In this document: positions 50,091 to 61,023 of the stretch, one piece after another
Layout of the letters: the number at the start of each line of letters is the position of its first letter
How positions within the stretch are numbered: the first letter of the stretch is position 1
Source of the DNA: Limnanthes douglasii subsp. nivea
Lineage: Eukaryota > Streptophyta > Magnoliopsida > Brassicales > Limnanthaceae
Direction: 5' to 3'
DNA: 64,000 nucleotides
NCBI GenBank assembly: GCA_036936605.1
Contig: JAUPFV010000004.1
Span: 285,676,009-285,740,008, forward strand
Made by a program: the position numbers and the translations under genes
The notes under the pieces: generated by a model
Databases searched by the model: none
What the model was told of the DNA's origin: nothing
What the model saw: only the letters and a program-made list of their open reading frames with translations

Positions 50091-50576
50091 TTAGATCATC
50101 TTCATAAAAAAAATGAAGGGAAATGGAATTTGGGATTGATAAGAAGACATGCCTCCCTCTAACTGAGTATCTAGAGTGTGAACATGCCTTTTCCTTGAAG
50201 AAGGAGTTGGCACAGTCATAGTGTCCCCTCCAAATATTGTAAGTGACGCAAAAAATCTTATGAGTCCTAACACTGTCTTAGTTTGTTCTGTTATAACCCC
50301 CAATTTATTTCGGGTTGGATCAGGATCCAAATACTCTAATTCGACATCAAATCTTTTAAAGATTAACATAGCCCCTTCTGGAGCAGATGTCCCCGCATTG
50401 TTAGTTGGGCCAATCCGGTGAGCATTGTCAGGCCTATTTTCACTTCTTCTCTTGACATAAGCTCACAACTTCCCCCTTTCAATAAGATTCTGCACTTCTT
50501 GTTTCAAAGCGATGCAGTCTTCGGTGTTGTGGCCAATGTCATGATGATATTGTCAAAAACAAGTATTACGACTTTC

Positions 50577-50910
50577 GGATGCAGACAGTTCGGTGAATTG
50601 ACAGTTTGGAGCTCCGGTGTCAGATTTTGAGCCACATCACCTTGTTTCGAAGGAAACGATGTCACAAACGCAAGTCATGAGCTTTGCTCCAGAGCTATGG
50701 GCTTTTTTGGGCATTCGGGCTCATCTATCCTCTTGTTTTGCAATTTTAATACTTTAGGCTATTTTTGTAATTTTTATATTTTTAGTTCTAGGGTTTCGCT
50801 TGAACCCTTATATAAACCTATCTTCTATACACTGTTCGGGGAGTTGTTTTTGTTTAATAAAATTAGGGTTTTTATACCTTATGGCTTCTCTTGCATTTCA
50901 CTCTATATCA
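50577..50910 (+). repeat. 5' LTR of nested element
   Basis: Starts (G)GATGCAGACAG, contains CTTATATAAACC (TATA region, about 50808) and a CGGGGAGTTGTTTTTG block, ends CTATATCA. Confidence 0.93.
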
Positions 50911-50941
50911 TAGTGGTATCAGACACAGGCAGTCCTGCGAG

Positions 50942-51475
50942 ATGGTGCGAGGAAGAACCAGCGGTCGCGGTGGCGCTGCAGTGACTGGAGACACATGTGA
51001 TTTAGATTATCGTGAAGTTGCTGACCTACGCCGTCAGGTAGCCGATCTTACCCGTCAGATGGCTGATCTTAACGCCAGGCAACAAGGCACAGAGGTTGAG
51101 GGTATCGAACACCCTTTTGGGGAGGGGATCGACCAGAATACTTCTCACGACTGACGCTGGGAGCTTGGCTTCAAGATAGACATCTCGGACTTTGATGGCA
51201 GCCTTAAGGCAGAGGCACTTATCGATTGGTTATCCCAGATTGAAGAAGTCCTGGACTTCAAGGAAGTTCCTGAGGAGATAAGGGTCGCATTAGTCACCAT
51301 TCACCTACGCGGTAGGGCACAGGCTTGGTGGCAGCAGGTGAAGACGAACCGCGCGCGTGAAGGCAAGGATAAAGTCTGCAGCTGGGAGAAATTCAAACGA
51401 AAACTCCGCAAGGCTTTCCTTCCTTACATCTTCGAGCGGGAACTCTACCAGCGACTCCAACATCTTCGTCAGTGA
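50942..51475 (+). pseudogene. gag of the nested element
   Basis: ATG at 50942: MVRGRTSGRGGAA, then a heptad repeat VADLRRQVADLTRQMADLNA type helix. One in-frame TGA at 51152 interrupts it. Beyond it DFDGSLKAEALIDWLSQIEE, ALVTIHLRGRAQAWWQQVKT, SWEKFKRKLRKAFLPYIF and a terminal RLQHLRQ stop at 51473-51475. This is the N-terminal and central part of gypsy gag without zinc knuckle or pol, so the element depends on a relative for mobility. The DWL...WWQQ core matches the gag remnant at 906-1295. Confidence 0.85.
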
Positions 51476-51551
51476 TTCCTTATGCATGCGACTCTTCTGA
51501 TGGGGAGACCGGTTCTGATTCGAGGGCGAATCTTCTCTTCCCAGGCGGGAA

Positions 51552-51884
51552 TGATGCAGACAGTTCGGTGAATTGACAGTTTGGAGCTCCGGTGTCAGAT
51601 TTTGACCCACAGCACCTTGTTTCGAAGGAAACGACGTCACGAACGCAAGTCACAAGCTTTGCTCCTGAGCTATGGGCTTTTTTGGGCATTCAGGCTCATC
51701 TATCCTCTTGTTTTGCAATTTTAATACTTTAGGCTACTTTTGTAATTTTTATATTTTTAGTTCTAGGTTTCGCTTGAACCCTTATATAAACCTATCTTCT
51801 ATACACTGTTCGGGGAGTTGTTTTTGTTTAATAAAATTAGGGTTTTTATCCCTTATGGCTTCTCTTGCGTTTCACTGTGAATCA
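51552..51884 (+). repeat. 3' LTR of nested element
   Basis: Starts TGATGCAGACAG and ends GTGAATCA just before the CTTTC duplication. Confidence 0.93.
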
Positions 51885-53329
51885 CTTTCCCTAGGAGATT
51901 GAAGCGCTGTCGGCTTCCTAAAATACACCTCATCTTTTATTTTGTCATAAATTGTTGCCACATTCTCTTTTAACTTAACAAACCACTAGTTGGACCCAAG
52001 GCACTCGTTTATTTCTAGACTACTAGCTCTGACCTAGATTTAGGTGGGATTGAGTCTGTTTGGCCCTATTGGGCCCTTGTCAAGTTTCTTTGGCCTTGTA
52101 TCCGGACTGGTTCTGGTTTGGAGCATCTGGGGCAGACCTCACTTGCCTGCGTACCCTAGTCTTCTTTGTTTCATCTACGTTAATTTGCTTTCCCACCTGA
52201 TTCAGTAAACCGCCCCAAGTCATGGTCGTCTTCCTGATTACCGAATCAACCAGATTCCCAGGGTTTAACCGTTGTCTCAAAGAAGTTATTTCTACATGCT
52301 CAAAGCAATCAGCTAAACCATTCTTAGTGTTTACGAACCGGCTTATATAGTCTTTCAGTGACTCATTTGGCTATTGGGCACAATGGATAGTAGTATCTTT
52401 ATTCCCCTTCACTTCCTTACTCCCTACAAATTGCCTTCAGAAGGCCACCCAAAACGTATCAAAGTTTCTGATACATCCTTGTGGCAAGCTGTTGTACCAT
52501 TCCAAAGAACTTCCCGTAAAAGATTGGGAGAAGGCTCTACAAAGAAGTTTGTCATCATCATCAAAATTCATCATAAATTTTTTAAACTGTTCCAGATGGT
52601 TGTCTGAATCTTTGCTCCCATCACACTTCTCTATTTTAGTACTGTCAAACCTCTTCGGAAGGTTTGCGGACAGTATCTTGGATGACAATGGCAATTGCCT
52701 CCAATTTGGACTACGAGTAAAAACTGTGTCTTCATTAGGTGTTGCAAAAAATACTTGGCTCATCATGGAAAGCAAAAGGATCCATCAGCAGCTGATCCAC
52801 ATGTCTGTGACTATGACTATGGCTGTGAGACGACCCTTTTCCCAAATGCCTCTTTAGTCTCCCATGCATATCCCTCTTTCTTGAATATTTTTTAACTAGT
52901 TTTTGTTTCTTCCTGGACCTCCCCTCATCACTTCTTGAGACAAAGACTCCTCAAGCTCATCCTCATTCGAGGAGCTACTGGAGGACTCAGATTCTGAGCT
53001 CTCCACCGGCTTGGACCGGTGAGACTTCTTAGAACTGACATAGGGTTTTTTTTGTGCTCAAATGAGTCTTTGCGGATGGGTCATTCTCCCTTGGGTTGTC
53101 AGTATAGTGAATGGCTGACAAATTTTGACTTTTTCTTTAAGCTCATCTCTGCCTTTCTAGTGGCCCTCAATGCTTCTATTTCAGCTTTCAACTTGTCTTG
53201 GTCTTCGGTAGTGTACTTATTGGTTACTCCCACCACCTCCACCAAAGGTGGTGGAATTGCTTGCTCATCCAGATTCATCCGAACTGGTTTTACTTGCTGG
53301 TTTTGAATGCTAGATTCAGGCACCTTCTA

Positions 53330-53350
53330 CTCCCACTGTGGTCGCTAATT
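53330..53350 (-). other. Primer binding site of the Tat element
   Basis: In element sense the sequence after the 5' LTR is AATTAGCGACCACAGTGGGA, followed by GTAGAAGG. This has the shape of the reverse complement of a tRNA acceptor and T-arm. I do not assign the tRNA. Confidence 0.5.
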
Positions 53351-53688
53351 TGGTGTGGTTTATTTTACGCTGAGGGTAATTCTGTCAAGTGTTTTGGAAA
53401 GATTTTTGGAGTATTAAATGTTTGGGTGTTTTGTAGTGAGAGATTTAAGCTTCGTGGCTGTATTAAATGTTTATTACCCTCATTAATGAAAGTAGTTGGG
53501 GGTTTTTATACCGAGTCAAGTTTAAGGATCCATTTACTTAATAAGCTGATTAGCATCTAGCTTAGTCAAAAGGCGTTTAATTATTTTATACTTTTGTCGT
53601 GTCCAGATAGTACAGTGGGTAGTTTATGTCTGAATTGCCCTTGTCCGGAAATCTTAGTAAGCAGTGGTTGATTTATCCGGACTCATCA
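53351..53688 (-). repeat. 5' LTR of the Tat element
   Basis: 338 bp, collinear with 42895-43274 except for a deletion of about 42 bp after TTTTTATACC. Confidence 0.92.
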
Positions 53689-53859
53689 AAATTAGCTATA
53701 TTACCTTAATAAATATAATTTTCCATTCCTCTTCTACTTCTTCATTTAAACTCCCTTATTCTTTTGATTTTTCACCCGTAAATTATTCATTTTCAATATT
53801 TGGTAGAGTCAATCTCTCATCCAAAACCTACGATAATGTAGTTTGGTATTAATCACGTA

Positions 53860-56300
53860 ATGAAATTGCTTATTAGTTGTGAATGACAAATGATTAACAA
53901 TCAAAGTGTAAAAAATAAAATTCATAAATGCTTAATAGAAGTCAATTGTGAATGATTAACAATGCAAATATGTAAAATAGAAATCGTGAATGCTTAACAG
54001 ATGCGAAACACAAATGATTAATAGTAAAAATTTACAAATATACTAAACACGAATCAAATTTTTTTATTAGACGCGGATCACGATGAGTTAACAATGAAAA
54101 TGTGCAAGCATACTAAATGCAAATCGTGAATGTCTATTAGACATGAACCGTGAATATATATTAGATGTGAATCGCGAATTATACCTAAATGCAAAATTCC
54201 AAGTAAATATCGAATCATCATCGATTTTTTCACGTGCTTCTATTTAACCACTTTTACCCTCTATTTCCATTCCTATCAATTTAAAATATCTTAAATCAAG
54301 GATTCGTCGATCATTCCTTCTCAAGTGTTGTGTATTCGAGAAGAAATGACTGCATGTACATGTATAGGATTAAGTTTGTATATTGTATTCTCTTATTTAA
54401 GAGATTATCAATATAATAACCAACAATATAATGACATATCCTACGACTCTTCCACGCTTGATGTATAAATTATTTTGTATTAAATACATAAGTTTTTGTC
54501 TTATTGTTGTTCACAATTATAGTCATTGATGTTTTTTACATGTCTTTGACATATATAACAATCGTCGTACCCAATATATCATAATATTTTTAGAAGAGTA
54601 ACGTTGAGCGATCTAACAATATTATAAGTATACCCACATATTTTGCTCATTCCTCTTCTCTTTTTTAATAAATTTTTTCATTTTAACATATAAAAAAGCT
54701 AATTGAAATTTCAGTTCACTGGTTAAATAGGGAACTGTGAACGGAGATTAAATCACAATCGGGAAATGTAAATGAAAATAATAATATAGATGTGGATCAC
54801 ACAAATAGACACCCCCAAATACAAACTTTACACAACGTATATATACAGTTAGAAAATGCAAGTCATTCTCAATATAAAATAGGAATTCATACATTTATCT
54901 TCAAATTTGTAAATGTTTTTGTTCTTTGTTGGGTTATCTTCCTTCTTTTGTGTCCGTGAAATATTCTTTGATAATTATTGATTCTAATACCTCATCGCGT
55001 CATGAGAATTTAACGTTATTTCATCCTTTTTGTTATTCAGACCAAATAGTATTTTTACATATTTGGTCGTAAATTTTATGAATTTGGAACCTCATTTGAA
55101 AACTTCTTCTTCATTGTCGTAGATCTTTATGATTTCGACCATGAAGTCCCAATTTTTCCAAGAATACATTTTTTTCATTCTTCGTTTTTAAGAAATTGTG
55201 TATACCGTTTTAAAAGACAATATATTGAGGTGTTTTTTTGTTATTTCAATGTTAATAGTTTTTTTTCTCATGCATCTTTTTAATAAGTGAAAATAGTCTT
55301 GATCTGAAAAAACAAATTTTGCACATACCTCCTAAAACAAAGACAAGTTCTAATTGTTAACAGAACCATCAATCACGAATAATCATATTGGTATAGAGCG
55401 TGAATCACGAACTACAACTTAAATATAAATTATGACTCGTAAACTACAACTAAAATAGAAATTGTGAATCACGAACCACGACTAAAATAGAATCATGAGT
55501 AATTGTAAATGCGGATCGCGAATTAGTAACAGCTACGTGGATCGCGAACTATACTTAAAATTGAAACGTGAACATAAAAACAACCCACCAATACATGAGA
55601 AATCGTAAAATATTTATGTTAAAAACATCATAAGAGTTAGTCAGTTTCCTATTTCAAACCTTACTACCAATACATATTCAGAAAATCATAAAAACTATGT
55701 TTTTCATCGTGAAACTCCTAAACCACAATCAAAATAGAATCGTGAATCATTGTAAACGCGGATCGCGAATTCTTAACAGTTATGTGAATCGCGAACTATA
55801 CTTAAAATTGAAACGTCAACATAAGAACAATCCACCTTCCAACCAATACATGAGAAATCTAAAATATTTGTGTTAAAAACATCATAAGAGTTGGTCAGTT
55901 TCCTATTTCAAACCTTACTACCAATACGATGTTCCAAAAATCATAAAAACTATGTTTTTCATCGTGAAACCCCCAAACCATAAAACCATATCGTAAAACT
56001 AACTAACCATACTCAAATTAGTACCAAACAATATTTGTAATCATTGAAAACTAAAAATAAACTTACTTATCTAATTGTAAGATAACTGAGAGGAACAACA
56101 TAATCAATAACAACGATTTTAAGCTTTATTTTTACAAACATCGAAACAGTGAATCGTCGATATCGAAAATGAATATGAGAGTAGAATATGGTTATAGTGT
56201 TTGGAGGATGATTGAAACCGTCCGATATCAGGTGAGATTCAGTTTTAGATTTGTAATTCAAAAAAACACTAAATTACAAGGAAAAAAAACTAAAAAGTTG
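53860..56300. repeat. Continuation of the GTGAAT-type repeat block
   Basis: Carries the same words as 37.8-42.6 kb (AATCGTGAATG, ATGCAAATCGTGAAT, GGATCGCGAA). 55483-55730 and 55731-55985 are tandem copies with period 248 bp (shared CGCGAACTATACTTAAAATTGA and CATCATAAGAGTTGGTCAGT). No gene supported. Confidence 0.6.
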
Positions 56301-56399
56301 CCACCTATAAGGTGTAAAATTATTTAAAACGTTTAAAATGATAATTTACAATAAAAATATACTATTTAAACAATTTACGATATAAATATATTTGTTGAC

Positions 56400-57004
56400 A
56401 ACTTGTATTTTTACAAGGATCGGATGATCTGCCGAAACATAACCAGTGGAAAAGAATAATACCATAACTCATAAAGGTTTACTCTCTATTTATTGCTATT
56501 CAAAAGAGAAAAAAAATACTAATGCGGTCCCTTGTCTGTGTAGCATGCATGTAAAAGAACACTTGCAGAGTTACAGATGATCATGAAAGTAACAGGAACA
56601 GGAAGAGATACTCATCATCATACCAATATGATAGGATCCTGGTCCCACTCTTCTTCTGTCTTAACACCAGACCACACTTGTATTTTGTTTCATACTTGTG
56701 TTCCAGAAATCACGAGCTTCTGTTAACCAATATTATTTCGGTTTTATAACTTTGGGAATTTCTAAAAAAACGGCCAAAACTACTTCGCGAAGTCGCATGT
56801 TTCTGATTTTCAATATTTACAAAAATGCTACAAGGCAAAAAATCCAAAAAACCCTTCGAAGTGTAAATATTTACAAGTGACGTCATTGAAGAGAACCAAA
56901 CTACTCCATGAAGTTACAAACTTCATCTTCTCCAAACATACTAAAAATAGAATCTTAACAACCAACTAAACCCATTTTTTGAAAAATTTCAAAACCTTCA
57001 CAAC
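56400..57004. other. Flank of the MULE-OTU gene
   Basis: 56540-56700 has balanced composition and a minus-strand frame ending SGVKTEEEWDQDPIILV, possibly the end of an unrecognised exon. 56750-57000 is the likely promoter and leader of the gene starting at 57005. ACTACTTCGCGAAGT (about 56777-56791) contains a perfect short palindrome, CTTCGCGAAG. No clear TATA box was identified. Confidence 0.35.
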
Positions 57005-60000
57005 ATGGACGGAAAAGGGTCGGAAGTGCTTCCCACGCAGAGCAGCATGGTCGCCGAGGAGGTACATTGCATTTCCCTCTTTCATTTCGGCCAAAAAATC
57101 GATTTTCGGAAAAAAAAACCCGTAATGGTGTTCGTCGCCAGAGGGCGGCGTGGACGACATTCCGCACGCCATTCCGAAGGCGTGGAGCACACTCCATTCG
57201 CCATGGATTGGCGTGGGGTAGCATCCGTACGCCACATGTGTGGCGCTCGGTAGGTCTCCCACGCCAAGCCATGGCGAATGGAGTGTGCTCCACGCCTTCG
57301 GAATGGCGAAATGTGGTTCCCGAATCCGGAATGCCGGTTTAATTTGTTTTTCTACTTCTTACGTATTGCAGGAGGTGAACGAATGCGATATTTCGCTTGT
57401 TTCGGACTACGCTCACCATTTCACCACCCACGACGAGTATAGCTTAGAGTCGATGACCGAGTGGGTAAAAGTTAGGGGGAAAACGTTGGGGTTTTCGATA
57501 AACGTAGCATCGAAGGAGGTAGGGAAGAGGGGGAGAACACCGAGAGTGGATTATCGGTGCGAGCGATCCGTAATTTTCAAGTCGGCCGTTAAAGAGTGCG
57601 ACCGTAAGCGTAAGGCCACCGGTAGCAAAAAAATAAATTGCCCTTTCCATTTGGTGGGTAATCCGTTAAAAGGAGACGATAAGTGGGCTCTTAGTGTCCT
57701 TTCCGGGAAGCACAACCACGAACCGATCAAGTATGCCGAAGGACATTTGCAATGGTCGAAGTTAAAACGTAAGGAAAAAGAGCTCGTTGATCTTTTGACG
57801 GTGAACGGGACAAGTCCGCGACAAATATTTGGTGCTTTGAAAAAGGCCGATCCGGAGAATGCTTCAAATATCCGTCACGTTTACAATCACCGTCAAAGAA
57901 CGAGGATGGCCGAAAACGGCGGTCGATCCCAAATGCAATGCTTGTTAGTTAAATTACAATTGCACAAGTATAAGTATTGGACACGGACGGGGAATGACGG
58001 TTCTAACGTCATAACCGATTTGTTTTTCGCACATCCGCTTAGTATCGACTTACTACGAACCTTCCCACGCTTGCTAATCATGGATAGCACATATAAAGTC
58101 ATTCGTTACGGGATGCCTTTGTTCGAAGTAGTCGGGGTAACATCTACCAACAAAACGTTTTGCATTGGTTTCACGTTTATGGTGAGTGAAAAACAAGACA
58201 ACTACGAATGGTCTTTGGGATGCTTGAAAACGGTAATGGAGGAGAATGATTGTGAATTACCGTGTGTTATCGTTACGGACCGCGAACTAGCCTTGATGAA
58301 TAGCATCGACAAATTTTTCCCTAGCGCTAGTCACATGTTATGCGAGTGGCATATCAACAAAAATGTTAGCGGGAGAACGAAAAAAATGTTTGAAGACGGA
58401 AATGTGGCTAAAAGTTTTTTGGTGGCTTGGAACGACGTTGTTTCATCCGATATCGTTGAGGTTATGAACGAGAGGTTGGCTAAGATGCGGTCGATGTTCA
58501 AAGACCAAGATAAGGCGGTGGACTATGTGGTTGACTCGTGGATTACGCCTTATAAAGAGAGGTTTGTTCACGCTTATACTAACAAGATCATGCATTTTAA
58601 TAACCACACGTCTAATAGGGCCGAAAGCTCGCATACTACATTGAAAAAATATGTTGGGTCTAGCCGATTGGATTTCGATGGGTTTTGGGATAAAGTGCAT
58701 GGCTTGTTAGCGATGCAACATTCTACTATTAAAGAATCGATGGAGCTTAGCAAGTGCCGTTTAATTCACAAATTCCAAGATTTCAAACCGTTCAAATTTT
58801 TACGGGGGTACGTATCACCTATTGCATTGGCGATAGTATACGATAACTATGTTGATAAAAGCGGCGGTGAAAAATCTATGTGCGTTTGCACCGATCGTAC
58901 GATCCATGGTTTGCCGTGTTCCCACGACCTTGAGGCAATCCGAAGAGTGGACGGCCACGTACCTACTCGGATTATAGATGAGCATTGGAAGAGACTAGAT
59001 ATCGTTCCGCGAGTTAAACTCACCGGCGAAGAAGAAGTGAAATTTAATTTCACTAATCTAAATGCGAAACTTGAAGAGTTTGATGTTTACGAACAAAATC
59101 ATTGGCTCAAAAAATTTCAAAATTTTTTGGATCCTTCGACTACACTCCTTTGCGAACCCCTCGAGAAGGTTAAAACCCGCGGTAGAACTCCCGGACGTGT
59201 TGGAAGTCGTGGTCGTGGACGGGGTCGGGGTCACGTTAAGGGTAGCAAAGTCCAACGTGATTATTCTACGAAAAGAGATCCTTCATATCACGAATACGTC
59301 GAACAAGAAATGTTTGAGTCCCACGATAGTGCCGCAACTCCACGAGTTGTAACACCCGCCGCTAGTATAGCAACCCCGTTCGGCACTCTCGGTAGCACCG
59401 CAAGAACGGTTAAGGCACATACTCCGACTAATTCCGGAGCAAAACCCCCAAAAAATATAGCAAAACGGGTTCAATGCGTCGGTTTAGGCACTCCGGATAC
59501 GTCGAACCACATCAAGGCTATACCGTCATTCACGGCTATACCATTACCGACTAGATTACCAAATGTTTTGGACTCGAGATTTTCAAAAGACATACCTCAA
59601 TATATGCGTCCTTTCATAACCCGAATTACAAATGTAATGCCCGATGGTAATTGTGGTTTTAGAGCCATCGCGCATGGTATGGTTGGTAACGAAAGTGGAT
59701 GGCTAATGGTTAGAGAAGCCTTGGTTCACGAGCTAAAGAGCGATCGGGAGTTTTATAAACGGGTTGCATATTTCGACGATGAAAGCGAAGTTGATAAGGA
59801 GATAAACCGGTTGACTTATAATAAAGAGAATGCACCTTACGCAAAATGGATGTCCTTGCCTAGTTGCGGAAAACTAGTTGCGACTACATTCAATTGCGTT
59901 TTCAATTGCCTTGCTCCCGGTGGATGTACGACTTACCTACCGGTGAAAAATGAACCGCCGAGCGATGGTTCTTTAAAGGAGATCGGCGTGGCATTCGTCA

Positions 60001-60291
60001 ATAAAAACCATTTTGTTCATGTGAGTAAATAACTTTAACTTTCGCACGCATTTAAGCATTTTATTTTGTAAACGCGCATTTATATTGAACGGAAATTTGT
60101 AGATTGAGTTGGTTAAAGGGTCACCCATACCGACTATAGATCCTACGTGGATGAGATCGGCGAGAGAAGACGCAATTTCTTGGTCGATCCCTTTGCTAGA
60201 TAGAGTTCGTGTATTTTCAAGACTACAAAATCCCACACCGACGCACTCCGTTGAACATGATGATTCGATAGTGGACCTAACGAAAGATTGA
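57005..60291 (+). CDS. MULE transposase fused to OTU cysteine protease (3 exons)
   Basis: Predicted exons: 57005-57061, 57372-60020 and 60103-60291. Both introns are GT-AG (GAG/GTACAT...TTGCAG; CAT/GTGAGT...TTGTAG) and in phase 0, giving 964 residues. Domains: a FAR1/WRKY-GCM1-type zinc finger (C82, C109 in CPF, HNH at 133-135); a MULE DDE core with D257 (MDSTYK), D322 (VTDREL) and E437 (NRAESS); a SWIM finger (C523, C525, C535, H537; GLPCSH); a Gly/Arg tract (about 622-645); and an OTU protease with D777-G-N-C780 and H899 (NKNHFVH), which runs into exon 3. The end SIVDLTKD resembles a SUMO-interaction motif. It should bind DNA and catalyse cut-and-paste transposition, while the OTU part suggests deubiquitinase-like activity. 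All key residues are present and no internal stop occurs, so the gene may be active or recently active. A GTG-started reading from 57240 through the intron is rejected. A domesticated FAR1-like factor is the alternative. Confidence 0.85.
57062..57371 (+). other. Intron 1 of the MULE-OTU gene
   Basis: 310 bp, donor GTACAT, a T/C-rich acceptor tract and TTGCAG. Splicing joins a 19-residue leader (MDGKGSEVLPTQSSMVAEE) in phase with EVNECDISLV. The intron carries palindrome cluster 1. Confidence 0.75.
57134..57308. repeat. Palindrome cluster 1 (in intron 1)
   Basis: 57167-57308 is a 142-nt inverted repeat. The outer 40 bp of each arm (starting CGCCATTCCGAAGGCGTGGA) are perfectly complementary and the inner 30 bp imperfect. 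Inside the arms lie smaller palindromes with CGCCA...TGGCG half-sites. 57134-57156 is another small one (GTCGCC...GGCG). Confidence 0.9.
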
Positions 60292-60439
60292 ACTTATTTT
60301 GTGTTCGGCTATGTTTTTGCTTTTTGTGTTGTAAACTAACAATGTGTTGTACCCTTTAAACCTCTTTACTTTTAATGAATTTTTTTTTTAAAATTTTGTC
60401 TTCAAAATTTCGAGACAGCCGTTTTCGCCAGCTTAATGA

Positions 60440-60662
60440 CGTAACAGACATCCCGAGCGCCAGGCGACGGCGTAACTGCAGCACCCCACGCCATCCTCTG
60501 GCGTGGGGATTGCCCCATACGCCATTCACCTGGCGTAGGGGACCTTTTTTTTGCCTCTGTCCAAAAAGAACAGAGGCAAGGCTAAGGGTTAACCCTATTG
60601 CCGCCACTGGTTGGCGAAATAGGGTATCCCTACGCCGTGTTGTGGCGGCAATATGGTGCCCT
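60440..60662. repeat. Palindrome cluster 2 (downstream of the MULE-OTU gene)
   Basis: A chain of short palindromes: CCCCACGCCATCCTCTGGCG followed by TGGGG; ATACGCCATTCACCTGGCGT; GCCTCTGT...ACAGAGGC; and ATTGCCGCCAC...GTGGCGGCAAT with TGGTTGGCG inside. The same CGCCA/TGGCG half-sites occur as in clusters 1 and 3. Confidence 0.85.
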
Positions 60663-60900
60663 TTGATTAAAATTTAATTTTTTTTTTCAACCTTTATTTT
60701 TAAATAAAAAACCATTTTACTTTATGTGTAGGAATAATGTTGTGTTTTAATGATTATGTATTGTTCGAAACTCATTATGTATTGAATTCACGTTCCAATT
60801 AATGTTCAACTAGATTTTTAAAAAAAATTGAATTGAAATATAAGTGGTAGACCAGTTAAAGGAGCTCAAACATTAACTTCTCGTAAACCAAAACAGCAAA

Positions 60901-61023
60901 CTAAAACATCTGGCATAGCAATGCCTCGAAGTATTCTCTACGGCCCTGTTCCATGTGCGTGTTTCCAACTTCGATTGACGCTTCCATCAGATATTGATCT
61001 TCTAACTCATTCCATGGACACAT
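60901..61023 (-). pseudogene. Truncated paralog of the small ORF family (40 aa)
   Basis: ATG at 61023. It encodes MCPWNELEDQYLMEASIEVG then a GRREYFEALLCQMF end and TAG. It aligns with the first 40 residues of the frames at 61407 (EDYHMLKAV...FFDHLLCQMY) and 62641 (WNVYEDASLL...FIDAVLCRMF). A TATA-like box (complement of GTATTTATAGAT, 61075-61086) lies about 55 bp upstream. The stop replaces the point where the paralogs go on with F-N-[YH]-G, so it is either truncated or continues through an exon that I cannot place. Divergent from the gene at 61407. Confidence 0.65.

Larger units (their letters stand above)
50577..51884 (+). mobile_element. Nested gag-only LTR element (TR-GAG-like), 1308 bp
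   Basis: LTRs 50577-50910 and 51552-51884 (334 and 333 bp) are nearly identical. Flanking duplications CTTTC (50572-50576 and 51885-51889) are perfect. The primer site TGGTATCAGACA follows 3 bases after the first LTR (50914). A purine stretch GGCGGGAA precedes the second. The only coding content is gag. It lies antisense to the host Tat gag. The first LTR base is G instead of T, the only terminal change. This is the youngest-looking insertion by LTR similarity. Confidence 0.93.
50400..53323 (-). pseudogene. gag of the Tat element (split by nested element)
   Basis: The N-terminal part (53323-53099) is MPESS-like with GTG in place of ATG, then a coiled coil EDQDKLKAEIEALRATRKAE. The core (52775-52437) reads NLPKRFDSTKIEKCDGSKDS, LLCRAFSQSFTGSSLEWYNS, LPQGCIRNFDTF. 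A further part (about 52380-52080) has NESLKDYISRFVN and SLRQRLNPGNLV, then a basic RVRRQV linker. The knuckle-proximal block DIGHNTEDCIALKQEVQNLI lies at about 50560-50460. The 50577-51884 insertion falls in front of that block. Stops are present. Confidence 0.85.
42895..53688 (-). mobile_element. Complete Tat-lineage Ty3/gypsy retrotransposon, 10.8 kb
   Basis: LTRs at 42895-43274 and 53351-53688 are flanked by identical AAATT duplications (42890-42894, 53689-53693). The minus-strand order is primer site, gag, protease, RT, RNase H, second RNase H, integrase. An antisense ORF then lies on the plus strand, followed by a polypurine tract (complement of 43277-43291). Extra antisense ORFs between pol and the 3' LTR and a second, archaeal-type RNase H are established hallmarks of the Tat lineage (Retand/Grande/Ogre relatives). 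Scattered stops make it non-autonomous. It is interrupted by a 1308-bp element at 50577-51884. Confidence 0.92.

Noticed and set aside
53351..53688. CRISPR-like or other prokaryotic repeat array
   Set aside because: The repeats in this window are LTRs, MITEs, microsatellites and palindromes; none has regular spacers.
56955..57293. Overlapping minus and plus frames of 60-112 codons
   Set aside because: Produced by the CG-rich inverted repeat in intron 1, which keeps several frames open on both strands.
57240..57371. Upstream extension of the long MULE frame starting at GTG 57240
   Set aside because: It begins at GTG inside the palindrome. A TTGCAG acceptor at 57371 and a 57-bp first exon with ATG at 57005 explain the start better.
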